From the NCBI GenBank assembly GCA_037445185.1, contig JBBIKZ010000108.1, positions 1 through 8,456 of the forward strand: DNA of 8,456 bases, in the 5' to 3' direction. This stretch comes from JANWZL01 sp037445185. Its GTDB lineage: Bacteria > Pseudomonadota > Gammaproteobacteria > Burkholderiales > Thiobacillaceae. The position numbers and the translations under genes are program-made. The notes under the pieces were generated by a model, which was not told where the DNA came from, did not search any database, and saw nothing but the letters and a program-made list of their open reading frames with translations. Positions 1 through 6,458 of the stretch are shown piece by piece (position 1 is the stretch's first letter; every line of letters begins with the position of its first letter).

Positions 1-15
1 CCCCCCGAGGGGGTG

Positions 16-50
16 TGTCAGTTCCTTCGGACGGCCGGGCGGAACTGACA
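16..50 (+). promoter_or_regulatory. Hairpin across the rapZ translation start
   Basis: A perfect 10-bp inverted repeat: TGTCAGTTCC (16-25) and GGAACTGACA (41-50), separated by a 15-nt loop. In mRNA the 3' arm would cover the last part of the weak GGGCGG ribosome-binding region and the A of the rapZ ATG at 50. No T-tract follows, so it is not an intrinsic terminator. The inverted repeat is seen directly. A role in controlling rapZ translation, or as a protein-binding operator in DNA, is inference. Confidence 0.4.
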
Positions 51-886
51 TGCGTCTGGTCGTCATCACCGGCTTGTCGGGGTCGGGCAAGAGCGTGGCC
101 CTCAACGTCCTGGAGGACGCGGGGCTGTACTGTATCGACAACCTGCCGGCGGCGATGTTGTTGGATACGATCGGCTATCTCGATCAGTCTGGCTATCGGG
201 ACGTGGCGGTGAGCATCGACGCCCGCAGCGAAAAAAGCCTCGCCGGGCTGCCGGAGGATCTGCGGCGACTGCAGGTGAGGCTGGACCTGCGGGTCATCTA
301 TCTGGAGGCCAAGGAGGATACGCTGGTGAAGCGTTTTGCCGAGACCCGGCGGCGCCACCCGCTCAATACCGGCGAACTCTCCCTGGAGGAGTGCTTGCGT
401 CGGGAGCGCGAACTGCTCGCGGGACTCGCCGCGATGGCGCATCGCATCGATACCAGCGACACCACCGCCAATGCCCTGCGGACCTGGATCCGCGACTTCC
501 TCGGGCTGCAGAACACGCGCTTCACCCTGGTGTTCGAGTCCTTCGGCTTCAAGCATGGCATCCCCCTGGACGCGGACCTGGTGTTCGACGTGCGCTGTCT
601 GCCCAACCCGCACTACGACCCCATCCTGCGTCCCCTCACCGGCGCGGACCCGGCCGTGATCGCTTTTCTGCAAGCGGAACCGCGCGTCCTGGAGATGCTG
701 GAGGACATCCGCGCCTACGTCGAAAAGTGGCTGCCTGCCTATGCCCTGGACAACCGCAGCTATTTCACCGTGGCCTTGGGCTGCACGGGTGGCAAGCATC
801 GCTCGGTCTATTTCGCTGAGACCCTGGCCGAGTATTTCCGGCCGCGCCAGCCGGTGCTGGTGCGTCACCGAGGGCTGACGGGATGA
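50..886 (+). CDS. rapZ: RapZ, RNase adapter / P-loop nucleotide-binding protein
   Basis: 278 aa, close to the usual family length of about 285. The N-terminal P-loop domain carries a Walker A motif GLSGSGKS (residues 8-15) directly after the start, which fixes ATG 50. The C-terminal RapZ domain follows, with FESFGFKHG (162-170), FDVRCLPNPHYDP (179-191) and the signature GCTGGKHRS (244-252). In Enterobacteria RapZ senses glucosamine-6-phosphate through its C-terminal domain and presents the sRNA GlmZ to RNase E, controlling glmS. Outside that group the RNA partner is usually unknown, so the precise role here is inferred only as cytoplasmic nucleotide/RNA-linked regulation of amino-sugar metabolism. 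The reading frame is open upstream to the window edge, but nothing before residue 1 resembles the family. Its TGA overlaps the next ATG (ATGA, 883-886), which implies translational coupling. In many Betaproteobacteria rapZ follows hprK; the upstream gene is outside this window. Confidence 0.96.
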   Translation: MRLVVITGLSGSGKSVALNVLEDAGLYCIDNLPAAMLLDTIGYLDQSGYRDVAVSIDARSEKSLAGLPEDLRRLQVRLDLRVIYLEAKEDTLVKRFAETRRRHPLNTGELSLEECLRRERELLAGLAAMAHRIDTSDTTANALRTWIRDFLGLQNTRFTLVFESFGFKHGIPLDADLVFDVRCLPNPHYDPILRPLTGADPAVIAFLQAEPRVLEMLEDIRAYVEKWLPAYALDNRSYFTVALGCTGGKHRSVYFAETLAEYFRPRQPVLVRHRGLTG

Positions 887-1287
887 ATGGCGGCGAGGCT
901 ACCCTCGGCGTCGCCGGAGGCAGCGCCCGCGCCGTGCGATGGCTGGGCTGGGGTGACGCCCTGGTGCTCGCCCTCGGCCTGCTCGTGGTGATCGGGGTGG
1001 CCCGCCTCGGTGCCGCGGACGGCGGCGACCGCGTCCTCATCAGGCAGGCGGGGCATCCCTTTGCGGAGGTGAGCCTGCGGGTCAACCGGCGCATCGACGT
1101 GCCGGGGCCGCTGGGCATCACCCAGGTGGAGATCCGCGATGGGCGGGTGCGCGTGCGGGCGGATCCCGGCCCGCGTCAGCTCTGTGTGCGACAGGGTTGG
1201 CTCGCTGCGGGGGAGACGGCCCTGTGTCTGCCCAACCGGGTGAGCGTGCAGCGGGGCGCATCCGCCTATGACAGCCTCAACTATTGA
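883..1287 (+). CDS. NusG domain II-containing membrane-anchored protein
   Basis: 134 aa. A short N-terminal cytoplasmic stretch is followed by one hydrophobic segment (about residues 25-43, ALVLALGLLVVIGVA), then a small soluble domain of about 85 residues. The end of that domain, LCVRQGWLAAGETALCLPNRV (split here as LCVRQGW, 100-106, and ETALCLPNRV, 111-120), matches the NusG_II (DUF1312) pattern with two cysteines, C101 and C115, and the CLPN motif. These proteins are not the transcription factor NusG; they share only a domain-II-like fold and are expected outside the cytoplasmic membrane, anchored by the single helix. Function is unknown. Typical family neighbours are a Gx transporter-like protein, present here immediately downstream with a 20-nt overlap, and often an ApbE flavin transferase, absent from this window. 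The start overlaps the rapZ stop as ATGA, so this is the second gene of the rapZ operon. Confidence 0.85.
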   Translation: MNGGEATLGVAGGSARAVRWLGWGDALVLALGLLVVIGVARLGAADGGDRVLIRQAGHPFAEVSLRVNRRIDVPGPLGITQVEIRDGRVRVRADPGPRQLCVRQGWLAAGETALCLPNRVSVQRGASAYDSLNY

Positions 1288-1852
1288 ACTGACCGTCCGC
1301 GAGCAGGACCGGTGCGTGGCCAGGTATGCCGCCGCGGCAGTCGGACTCACGCTCGCCGAGGCGGCCATCCCCTCGCCCATCCCGGGCCTCAAGCCGGGGC
1401 TGGCCAACATCGTCACCCTGGTGGTCCTGGTGCGCTTCGGCTGGCGCATGGCGGTCTGGGTCACCCTGCTGCGGGTCGTGGCAGGGGGCCTGCTGCTGGG
1501 CAGCTTTCTCACACCCGGCTTCGTGCTCAGCCTGTCCGGTGCGCTGGCGAGCCTCCTCCTCCTCGGCTGCCTAGGTCGTCTCCATCCACGCCACCTGGGC
1601 ACGGTGGGACTGTCGGTGCCGGCCGCCTTCGCCCATGTCGGCGCGCAGCTCATGGTGGTGGACCTGTGGCTCATGCCCGGCGTGAGCCTGCTCGCACTCG
1701 CCCCTCTCTTCCTCGCGGCTGCCTGGCTCACCGGTCTGGTCAACGGCCTGGTGGCGGCCCGCCTGCTCGGTGAGGCGACCTTGGACCCAGGCCAGGACCA
1801 GCACGCGTCGCTGAGCGGCGCCAAGTCCGTGCCGTCCGGTGCTGCGCCATGA
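1268..1852 (+). CDS. Gx transporter family membrane protein (Hpre_diP_synt_I family)
   Basis: 194 aa, strongly hydrophobic, with about five predicted membrane helices between residues 20 and 167. The family signature sits near the N-terminus: a glutamate (E31) followed by IPSPIPGLKPGLANIVTL (34-51), with an arginine in a helix at LLRVVAGG (67-74). Homologues are often labelled heptaprenyl diphosphate synthase component I, but they look like small integral membrane transport proteins related to ECF-type S components, and no prenyl synthase motif is present. The substrate is unknown. The hydrophilic tail from about residue 170 is not conserved-looking. The ATG lies 20 nt inside the end of the NusG-II gene, so the two are probably translationally coupled and work together in the membrane; that partnership is inferred from conserved adjacency. 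Confidence 0.82.
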   Translation: MTASTIELTVREQDRCVARYAAAAVGLTLAEAAIPSPIPGLKPGLANIVTLVVLVRFGWRMAVWVTLLRVVAGGLLLGSFLTPGFVLSLSGALASLLLLGCLGRLHPRHLGTVGLSVPAAFAHVGAQLMVVDLWLMPGVSLLALAPLFLAAAWLTGLVNGLVAARLLGEATLDPGQDQHASLSGAKSVPSGAAP

Positions 1853-1958
1853 GGCCAGGCCCGTCCCGATCGGCTGCGCCGCGCTTGGCCGCGAGGGGAC
1901 GGCGCTGCCATTTCGCGTTACCCTGTGACGTCTGTGGCAGCGGAGACGAGCGCACGAG
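1853..1958 (+). other. Intergenic gap before ubiX, with a weak inverted repeat
   Basis: 106 bp without a gene. It holds a 7-bp inverted repeat, CCGTCCC (1861-1867) and GGGACGG (1896-1902), with a shorter nested pair CGGC (1871-1874) and GCCG (1888-1891). No run of T follows on either side, so I do not call a terminator. No convincing -35/-10 pair is visible. GGAG at 1942-1945, 13 nt before the ubiX ATG, is the likely ribosome-binding site. A promoter for ubiX may lie here, but I cannot place it. Confidence 0.3.
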
Positions 1959-2570
1959 ATGAAACGCATCACCCTGGCCCTCACCGGCGCCTCTGGCATG
2001 GCCTACGGCCTGCGCCTGCTGGCCTGCCTGCTCACCGCGGGTTGCCGTGTCGACCTGCTGGTGTCCCAGGCTGCGCGCATCGTCGCGAGACAGGAGCTCG
2101 ATCTCGTGCTGCCAGCCGGCAGCGGGGAACTCGCCCACCGCTTGCGCCAACACCTCGGCAGCGAGGCGGGCGAGCTCAACGTCTATGGACGTGAGGAATG
2201 GTTCGCCCCGGCCGCCTCGGGCTCCAACCCGGCCGATGGCATGGTGGTCTGCCCCTGTAGCATGGGCACACTGGCGGCCATCGCCCAGGGGTTGTCGGAC
2301 AACTTGATCGAACGGGCCGCGGACGTAATGCTCAAGGAACGCCGCCCGCTCATCCTGGTGCCGCGCGAGACGCCTTTCTCTGTCATTCACCTCAGAAACA
2401 TGACCGCCCTGGCCGAGGCGGGCGCCACCATCCTGCCGGCCAACCCCGGTTTTTACCATCGTCCGCGAAGCGTGGACGCGGTGGTGGACTACGTCGTCGC
2501 CCGTGTCCTCGATCATCTGGGCATCGCCCATTGCCTGCTGCCGCGCTGGGGTGACAGCGGCAGTTCCTGA
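1959..2570 (+). CDS. ubiX: UbiX, flavin prenyltransferase
   Basis: 203 aa, a typical flavoprotein-fold length. UbiX joins dimethylallyl phosphate to FMN to make prenyl-FMN, the cofactor of the decarboxylase UbiD in ubiquinone synthesis; it acts in the cytoplasm. The sequence shows the N-terminal FMN-binding loop TGASG (9-13), the CSMGTLAAIA segment (100-109), ERAADVMLKERRPLIL (118-133) and the prenyl-phosphate-binding RETPFS (136-141), all at their normal positions. The start is set by MKRITLALTGASG, which leaves the usual few residues before the glycine loop. About 15 residues after residue 190 are unlike the family core. UbiD is not in the window. coq7, another ubiquinone gene, lies two genes downstream on the same strand, so this block is partly devoted to quinone synthesis. 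A paralogue serving a different UbiD-like decarboxylase is the main alternative. Confidence 0.95.
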   Translation: MKRITLALTGASGMAYGLRLLACLLTAGCRVDLLVSQAARIVARQELDLVLPAGSGELAHRLRQHLGSEAGELNVYGREEWFAPAASGSNPADGMVVCPCSMGTLAAIAQGLSDNLIERAADVMLKERRPLILVPRETPFSVIHLRNMTALAEAGATILPANPGFYHRPRSVDAVVDYVVARVLDHLGIAHCLLPRWGDSGSS

Positions 2571-2584
2571 TCCGGCGGCGCGGC

Positions 2585-3157
2585 TTGCAGCTTCCCCTCT
2601 TTCCCCTCAATACCGTCCTGTTTCCAGGTGGGCGGTTGTCGCTCAAGGTGTTCGAGGCCCGCTATGTGGACATGACGGCGGCCTGTCTGCGCGATCGGCA
2701 GCCCTTCGGTATATGCCTCATCCGCAGCGGTCAGGAGGTGGGGATGCCGGCGGAACCCGCCGAGGTGGGCACACTGGCTTGGATACGCGCGGCGGACACC
2801 GTCGAGACCGGCATCTTCCACCTCCAGGTGGAGGGCGGTCAGCGCATCGTGGTGGAGGAGACCTGGGTGGCGGCCAACAACCTGCGCCTGGGCCGGGTCA
2901 CGCTCAAGCCCGAGGAGCCGCCCCTTCCCTTGGACACCGACCTCGCACCCTGTCTGCGTCTGCTGCAGGCGGTGGCCGAGCGGCACCCGCAGGCGGGTCT
3001 GCTGCCTTTGCGCGACGAGATGCCCTGGGTGGGCTATCGCCTGGCGGAGATCCTGCCGTTGCGACGGGAGGTGCGCCAGGCCCTGCTGGAAATGAACGAC
3101 AGTCGCATGCGGCTGCGGATCCTGCTGGATTTCATGCGCCGGCAGGGGCTGGCGTGA
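2585..3157 (+). CDS. Stand-alone LON substrate-binding-domain protein
   Basis: 190 aa with a TTG start at 2585. The frame is closed by a TGA at 2552 and holds no ATG before QLPLFPLNTVLFPGG, the canonical N-terminus of this family, so the TTG start is well supported although the upstream region (GGCGGCGCGG) is a poor ribosome-binding site. The LON N-terminal domain runs through the protein: LPLFPLNTVLFPGG (3-16), the FEARYVDM segment (23-30), and GICLIRSGQEVG (42-53), followed by a helical C-terminal part from about 120. There is no AAA+ ATPase and no Ser-Lys protease domain, so this is not the Lon protease. The bacterial stand-alone proteins are widespread and their function is not settled; binding of unfolded or partner proteins is inferred from the domain. 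It begins 14 nt after the ubiX stop, so co-transcription with ubiX is likely. Confidence 0.88.
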   Translation: MQLPLFPLNTVLFPGGRLSLKVFEARYVDMTAACLRDRQPFGICLIRSGQEVGMPAEPAEVGTLAWIRAADTVETGIFHLQVEGGQRIVVEETWVAANNLRLGRVTLKPEEPPLPLDTDLAPCLRLLQAVAERHPQAGLLPLRDEMPWVGYRLAEILPLRREVRQALLEMNDSRMRLRILLDFMRRQGLA

Positions 3158-3241
3158 GGGGGAGGCCTGCCGCAGGGCTGGCAAGCGGTAAAACGGGCTA
3201 CCCGGATTTACGCCTGCGGCTATCATACGGTCATCGTTTTC

Positions 3242-3892
3242 ATGTCGTCCGTATCCCATCCCATGCTGCCCATCCCTGATGCCCTCATCCTCCAGTTCGA
3301 CCGGGCCTTGCGCACAGTCTTTGCCACCGCCGTGAGCCGCCGCCCCCACCCCGACGACGGTCTGCCGGAGGCTGCGCTCACCGCAGCGGAGAAAAGGCAG
3401 GCGGCGGGGCTCATGCGGGTGAACCACAGCGGCGAGGTCTGTGCCCAGGCCCTCTACCAGGGGCAGGTCTTGACCGCCCGCAACCCCGAGGCGGCGCGCG
3501 CCCTGAGGCAGGCCAGCGACGAGGAGACCGAGCACCTGGCCTGGTGCGAGCGGCGGCTCACGGAGCTGGGCAGTCACACGAGCTACCTCAACCCGTTCTG
3601 GTACACGGGCGCCTTCGCCATCGGCGTGCTGGCGGGCGCGCTCGGCGATCGCTGGAATCTGGGCTTTCTCGCCGAGACCGAACGTCAGGTCGAAGGCCAC
3701 CTGGACGGTCACCTGCAGCGTCTGCCAGAACAGGACGGCAAGAGCCGGGCCATCGTCGAACAGATGAAGGCGGACGAGATCCGCCATGCCGAGACGGCGA
3801 TTGCGCTGGGCGGGGCGGAACTGCCCCTGCCGGTCAAACTGGCCATGAAGCTCGCCGCCAAGGTGATGACCCAGACCGCCTATTGGGTCTGA
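3242..3892 (+). CDS. coq7: Coq7-type demethoxyubiquinone hydroxylase (diiron)
   Basis: 216 aa. Coq7 hydroxylates the ring in the penultimate step of ubiquinone synthesis (2-polyprenyl-3-methyl-6-methoxy-1,4-benzoquinone monooxygenase) and sits on the inner face of the cytoplasmic membrane. The ferritin-like diiron ligands are in place: E65 in VNHSGE, E95 and H98 in EETEH, a glutamate in AETERQVEGH (E147 the likely one), and E179 with H182 in DEIRHAE. The segment PFWYTGAFAIGVLAGALG (118-135) is the hydrophobic membrane-associating helix. Neither ATG 3242 nor the in-frame ATG 3263 (residue 8) has a clear ribosome-binding site. I keep the upstream start, but the shorter form would begin MLPIPDALILQFD and fits the family equally well. 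Coq7 replaces the flavin enzyme UbiF found in Enterobacteria. It is separated from the LON-domain gene by 84 bp and is convergent with the following osmC-family gene. Confidence 0.95.
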   Translation: MSSVSHPMLPIPDALILQFDRALRTVFATAVSRRPHPDDGLPEAALTAAEKRQAAGLMRVNHSGEVCAQALYQGQVLTARNPEAARALRQASDEETEHLAWCERRLTELGSHTSYLNPFWYTGAFAIGVLAGALGDRWNLGFLAETERQVEGHLDGHLQRLPEQDGKSRAIVEQMKADEIRHAETAIALGGAELPLPVKLAMKLAAKVMTQTAYWV

Positions 3893-3908
3893 TCCGTCCT
3901 CGCGCGTC

Positions 3909-3931
3909 GGGCCGCAGAAAACGACCGGCCC
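3909..3931. terminator. Possible weak bidirectional terminator between convergent genes
   Basis: GGGCCG (3909-3914) and CGGCCC (3926-3931) form a 6-bp GC stem with an 11-nt loop between the ends of coq7 (plus) and the OsmC-family gene (minus). The location suits a shared terminator. There is no T-tract on either side, so the call rests only on the stem and the convergent context. Confidence 0.25.
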
Positions 3932-3955
3932 TGTCTCAGGCCGCGACTCGGGCGC

Positions 3956-4402
3956 TCAATCCGGGCTGGTGGCGGGGCTGTTCGTCGGCTCCTCGACGAT
4001 CTCGAAGGCGTGCGTCATCGCGGCGGTCTTGCCCAGCATGATGCTGGCCGAGCAGTACTTCTCGGCCGACAGCCGGATCGCCCGCTCCACCGTCTCCGCC
4101 TTGAGCCCGCGGCCTCGCACGGTGAAGTGCAGGTGGATGCGGGTGAACACCTTGGGGTGATCCTCGGCACGCTCCGCCTCGATCGCCACCTCGCAGCCGG
4201 TCACGTCCTGGCGGCTCTTCTTGAGGATCATCACGACATCCACGGACGTGCAGCCGCCGGCGCCCAGCAGCAGCATCTCCATCGGACGCGGGCCGAGGTT
4301 GCGCCCGCCGATGTCCGGCGCGCCGTCCATGACGACGGCGTGGCCGCTGCCGCTCTCGCCCATGAAGCAGACATCCTCTATCCATTTGACGCGGGCTTTC
4401 AT
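3956..4402 (-). CDS. OsmC/Ohr-superfamily protein (YhfA-like)
   Basis: 148 aa. The OsmC fold is recognisable: an N-terminal beta region with GAPDIGGRNLGPRPMEMLL (27-45), then LGAGGCTSVDVVMILKK (46-62) carrying the first conserved cysteine C51, and SAEKYCSASIML (112-123) carrying the second, C117. In OsmC and Ohr proteins this cysteine pair reduces organic hydroperoxides with dihydrolipoyl-type electron donors in the cytoplasm. The GRNLGPRPMELLL-like pattern is closer to the YhfA branch, whose substrate is not established, so I name only the superfamily. Start ATG 4402 overlaps the stop of the upstream DUF218 gene as ATGA, which implies coupled translation. The tail after about residue 139 (NSPATSPD) is not part of the fold. 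Confidence 0.9.
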   Translation of the reverse strand: MKARVKWIEDVCFMGESGSGHAVVMDGAPDIGGRNLGPRPMEMLLLGAGGCTSVDVVMILKKSRQDVTGCEVAIEAERAEDHPKVFTRIHLHFTVRGRGLKAETVERAIRLSAEKYCSASIMLGKTAAMTHAFEIVEEPTNSPATSPD

Positions 4403-5172
4403 GTCGCATTCTCCTTCAGAACGGATCGCATACGGTACCAGATCAGGCCGATCGCTTCGTGCATGGCGAAGGCGCTGTCGCGCAGCCCGCGCGCCGAGGG
4501 GAGGAAGTCCAGCACGTTCGGGTCTTGGGCGGCCGCATAGCCGATGCCGGCCGGGATGACCGCCAGACCCGCGCGTTCGAACTCGGGTATGGCCCGCTTG
4601 AGGTGCCAGGCGTGGGTGACGAGGAAGATGCGCTCAACCCCGGCGGCCGCGAGCAGTTCGGCGCTGCGCAGGGCGTTCTCGCGGGTGTTGGCGGAGCGAT
4701 CCTCCACCCAGCGTACCGGGATGCCGAACTCCCGTTCCAGCACGCCGCGCATCAATTGCCCCTCCGCCACGCCGCCTGCCGGCGCGCCGCCGGTCACCAG
4801 CACGGGCTTGGCCGACTCGCGCGCGAGCCAGGCACCATAACGCACACGCTCCAGGGTGAGCCGACCTATGGTGTCGCCGCCATACTCCAGGTTGCCGCGA
4901 TAGACGCCACCACCCAGGATGACGATGGCATCGGCCTCGTCACCCCGGATCGTCCTGTGCGGTGGCTTCAGGGCATCGAGCATGCGTTCGGCCAAATAGG
5001 GGGTGGACAGCAGCCACAGCCCGGCGGCAGAGAGCCAGACCAGGGCGCGTCCCAGACGCTGCCTGCGCCGCGAGCGCGTGAGCCAGGCGCCCCAGGCGCC
5101 CAGCACGAGCAGGTTGAGGGGCGGCAGCAGAAAGGCGGCGATGAGGTTGGTGACGAGCCAGCCTAAGTCCAT
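4399..5172 (-). CDS. ElyC/YdcF-like DUF218 membrane protein
   Basis: 257 aa. Two N-terminal hydrophobic segments (about residues 6-30 and 42-58) are followed by a soluble DUF218 domain: ADAIVILGGGVYRG (80-93), the VTGG loop near 126, SANTRENA near 160, and LVTHAWHLKRA near 185. Length and topology match E. coli ElyC (259 aa, two helices), an envelope-biogenesis factor linked to peptidoglycan and lipid-carrier metabolism, more closely than the shorter soluble YdcF. The actual reaction is not known for the family. It is first in a two-gene minus-strand unit with the OsmC-family gene (ATGA overlap) and diverges from rplM across 121 bp. The name elyC is not assigned, because several DUF218 paralogues share this architecture. 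Confidence 0.88.
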   Translation of the reverse strand: MDLGWLVTNLIAAFLLPPLNLLVLGAWGAWLTRSRRRQRLGRALVWLSAAGLWLLSTPYLAERMLDALKPPHRTIRGDEADAIVILGGGVYRGNLEYGGDTIGRLTLERVRYGAWLARESAKPVLVTGGAPAGGVAEGQLMRGVLEREFGIPVRWVEDRSANTRENALRSAELLAAAGVERIFLVTHAWHLKRAIPEFERAGLAVIPAGIGYAAAQDPNVLDFLPSARGLRDSAFAMHEAIGLIWYRMRSVLKENAT

Positions 5173-5227
5173 GAAGCGGATTATCGCGGCACGCCCCCAG
5201 CTGAGAAAGTCCCGGTAAAAAGCCTGT

Positions 5228-5257
5228 TTGACAGGAAATCCGAACTACCGCTATGAT
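5228..5257 (+). promoter_or_regulatory. Sigma70 promoter of rplM-rpsI
   Basis: A perfect -35 hexamer TTGACA (5228-5233), an 18-bp spacer and -10 TATGAT (5252-5257, five of six consensus). An A-rich stretch GTAAAAA (5215-5221) just upstream could act as an UP element. The predicted transcript starts near 5264 and leaves a leader of about 30 nt before the rplM ATG. A small palindrome, CCTGT-TTG-ACAGG (5223-5235), overlaps the -35 box and could be chance. A strong promoter is expected for ribosomal protein genes. Confidence 0.85.
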
Positions 5258-5293
5258 CACGCACTTTACGCAATACCCTGTTTAGGATTCGTC

Positions 5294-5725
5294 ATGAAGA
5301 CCTTTTCCGCCAAACCGCACGAAGTCCGGCGCGACTGGTATGTGGTGGACGCAGCCGACAAGGTGCTGGGGCGGTTGGCCGCGGAGATCGCCAAGCGCCT
5401 GCGCGGCAAGCACAAGGCCATCTACACCCCGCACGTGGACACCGGCGACTACATCGTCGTGGTGAATGCCGAAAAACTGCGCGTCACCGGCAACAAGGCC
5501 GAGGACAAGAAGTATTACCGCCATTCCACCTATCCGGGCGGCATCTACGAGACCACCTTCGGCAAGATGCAGGCGCGCTTTCCGGGCCGCGCCCTGGAGA
5601 AGGCCGTCAAGGGCATGCTGCCCAAAGGCCCGCTGGGCTACGCCATGATCAAGAAACTGAAGGTCTATGCCGGCGCGGAGCACCCGCACGGCGCCCAGCA
5701 GCCCAAGGTCCTGGACATCCGCTAA
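5294..5725 (+). CDS. rplM: 50S ribosomal protein L13
   Basis: 143 aa, about the E. coli length (142). L13 is an early-assembly protein of the large ribosomal subunit that binds 23S rRNA. Recognised from the start MKTFSAKPHEVRRDWYVVDA, then LGRLAAEIAKRLRGKHK, YTPHVDTGDYIVVVNA, VTGNKAEDK, the GMLPKGPLG loop and the C-terminal AQQPKVLDIR. The frame stays open upstream to an ATG at 5228, but that codon lies in the promoter -35 region and the extra 22 residues have no counterpart in L13, so ATG 5294 with TTTAGGA upstream is chosen. First gene of the conserved rplM-rpsI operon; rpsI follows after 21 nt. Confidence 0.98.
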   Translation: MKTFSAKPHEVRRDWYVVDAADKVLGRLAAEIAKRLRGKHKAIYTPHVDTGDYIVVVNAEKLRVTGNKAEDKKYYRHSTYPGGIYETTFGKMQARFPGRALEKAVKGMLPKGPLGYAMIKKLKVYAGAEHPHGAQQPKVLDIR

Positions 5726-5746
5726 CCGCTCGAGGAAGACCCAAGC

Positions 5747-6139
5747 ATGATCGGAGAGTATCACTACGGCACCGGGCGGCGGAAAAGCGCCGTGGCCCGT
5801 GTCTTCATCAAGGCCGGCAGCGGCCGTATCGTGGTCAACGGCAAGCCCGTGGACCAGTATTTCGCCCGCGAGACCGGCCGCATGATGGTGCGCCAGCCGC
5901 TCGTGTTGACCGACCGCGCCAACAGCCTGGACATCATGGTCAACGTGCATGGCGGCGGCGAGAGCGGCCAGGCTGGCGCGGTGCGCCACGGTATCACCCG
6001 TGCCTTGATCGATTACGATGCGGCGCTGAAGCCGGTGCTGAAGAAGGCCGGTCTGGTCACGCGCGATGCGCGCGAGGTCGAGCGCAAGAAGGTCGGCCTG
6101 CACAAGGCGCGCCGGCGCAAGCAGTTCTCCAAGCGCTGA
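5747..6139 (+). CDS. rpsI: 30S ribosomal protein S9
   Basis: 130 aa, the same length as E. coli S9. The conserved elements are YGTGRRKSAVARVF (7-20), the central GGGESGQAGAVRHGITRAL segment, and the basic C-terminal tail ending KQFSKR. In S9 the last residues reach the P-site tRNA anticodon in the 30S subunit, and this tail is intact. The ribosome-binding site GAGGAAG lies about 9 nt before the ATG. Co-transcribed with rplM and closed by the terminator immediately downstream. Confidence 0.98.
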   Translation: MIGEYHYGTGRRKSAVARVFIKAGSGRIVVNGKPVDQYFARETGRMMVRQPLVLTDRANSLDIMVNVHGGGESGQAGAVRHGITRALIDYDAALKPVLKKAGLVTRDAREVERKKVGLHKARRRKQFSKR

Positions 6140-6154
6140 CCGGGCCCAGACGCG

Positions 6155-6184
6155 AAAAGCCGCCATGCCTGGCGGCTTTTTTCT
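6155..6184 (+). terminator. Intrinsic terminator of rplM-rpsI
   Basis: Stem AAAAGCCGCCA (6155-6165) pairs with TGGCGGCTTTT (6170-6180) around a 4-nt loop TGCC, giving an 11-bp perfect stem followed by TTCTTT. It begins 15 nt after the rpsI stop. The A-tract before the stem means it could also work on the opposite strand. Confidence 0.92.
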
Positions 6185-6247
6185 TTGCATGACTATGCTT
6201 ACGGGAGGATCCGTCTGGCGATCTCCCACCGACTCAAGGTATTTTAA

Positions 6248-6265
6248 CCCAGATTTGTCATTAGG
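6248..6265 (+). repeat. Left terminal inverted repeat of the MITE-like element
   Basis: CCCAGATTTGTCATTAGG, the exact reverse complement of 6459-6476. Preceded by TTTAA (6243-6247). Confidence 0.9.
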
Positions 6266-6458
6266 CCGGCCAATGCCTACGAAGATCACCCCGGCGTGTG
6301 TGAAGCCTGTCCCCATCGCCATGCCACCACGGCCTGCGCGCGCCAGGGCCTCCGTCTGGCGGCAGTATCAAGCCCGCTCGCTTAGCCCTCGAGGTAGCCC
6401 ATGGGCTCGTTGCCCGTGCGCGAATCTGCTCGCCATACGGTACGCCATCATCGCGCGC

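Noticed and set aside
1..48. Possible C-terminal end of an upstream gene (frame ending TGA 46-48)
   Set aside because: Only 15 codons are visible, and they do not match the end of HprK or another expected rapZ neighbour that I recognise; too short to call.
3207..3226. coq7 promoter with -10 TATCAT (3221-3226)
   Set aside because: No acceptable -35 hexamer lies 16-18 bp upstream and there is no extended -10 TG; not enough to call.
5173..5200. Promoter for the minus-strand DUF218 gene with -10 GATAAT
   Set aside because: It lies 7 nt from the start codon, which would give an essentially leaderless transcript, and the matching -35 is poor.
5228..5293. Upstream ATG that would extend L13 by 22 residues
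   Set aside because: It lies inside the -35 box of a strong promoter, and the extra residues have no counterpart in L13; ATG 5294 gives the standard protein.
5282..6322. Long minus-strand open frame opposite rplM-rpsI (346 codons)
   Set aside because: It is a GC-bias shadow of two certain ribosomal protein genes and has no recognisable domain. The same reasoning excludes the other long antisense frames, for example 6368-7375 and 2513-3787.
6210..6361. 11-bp direct repeat TCCGTCTGGCG at 6210-6220 and 6351-6361
   Set aside because: One copy is outside and one inside the element, with unrelated flanks; compatible with chance in GC-rich sequence.
6371..6407. Three AGCCC units at 12-13 bp spacing and the palindrome AGCCCATGGGCT inside the element
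   Set aside because: Short, GC-rich and irregular; no sign of an iteron set or of a CRISPR-like array.
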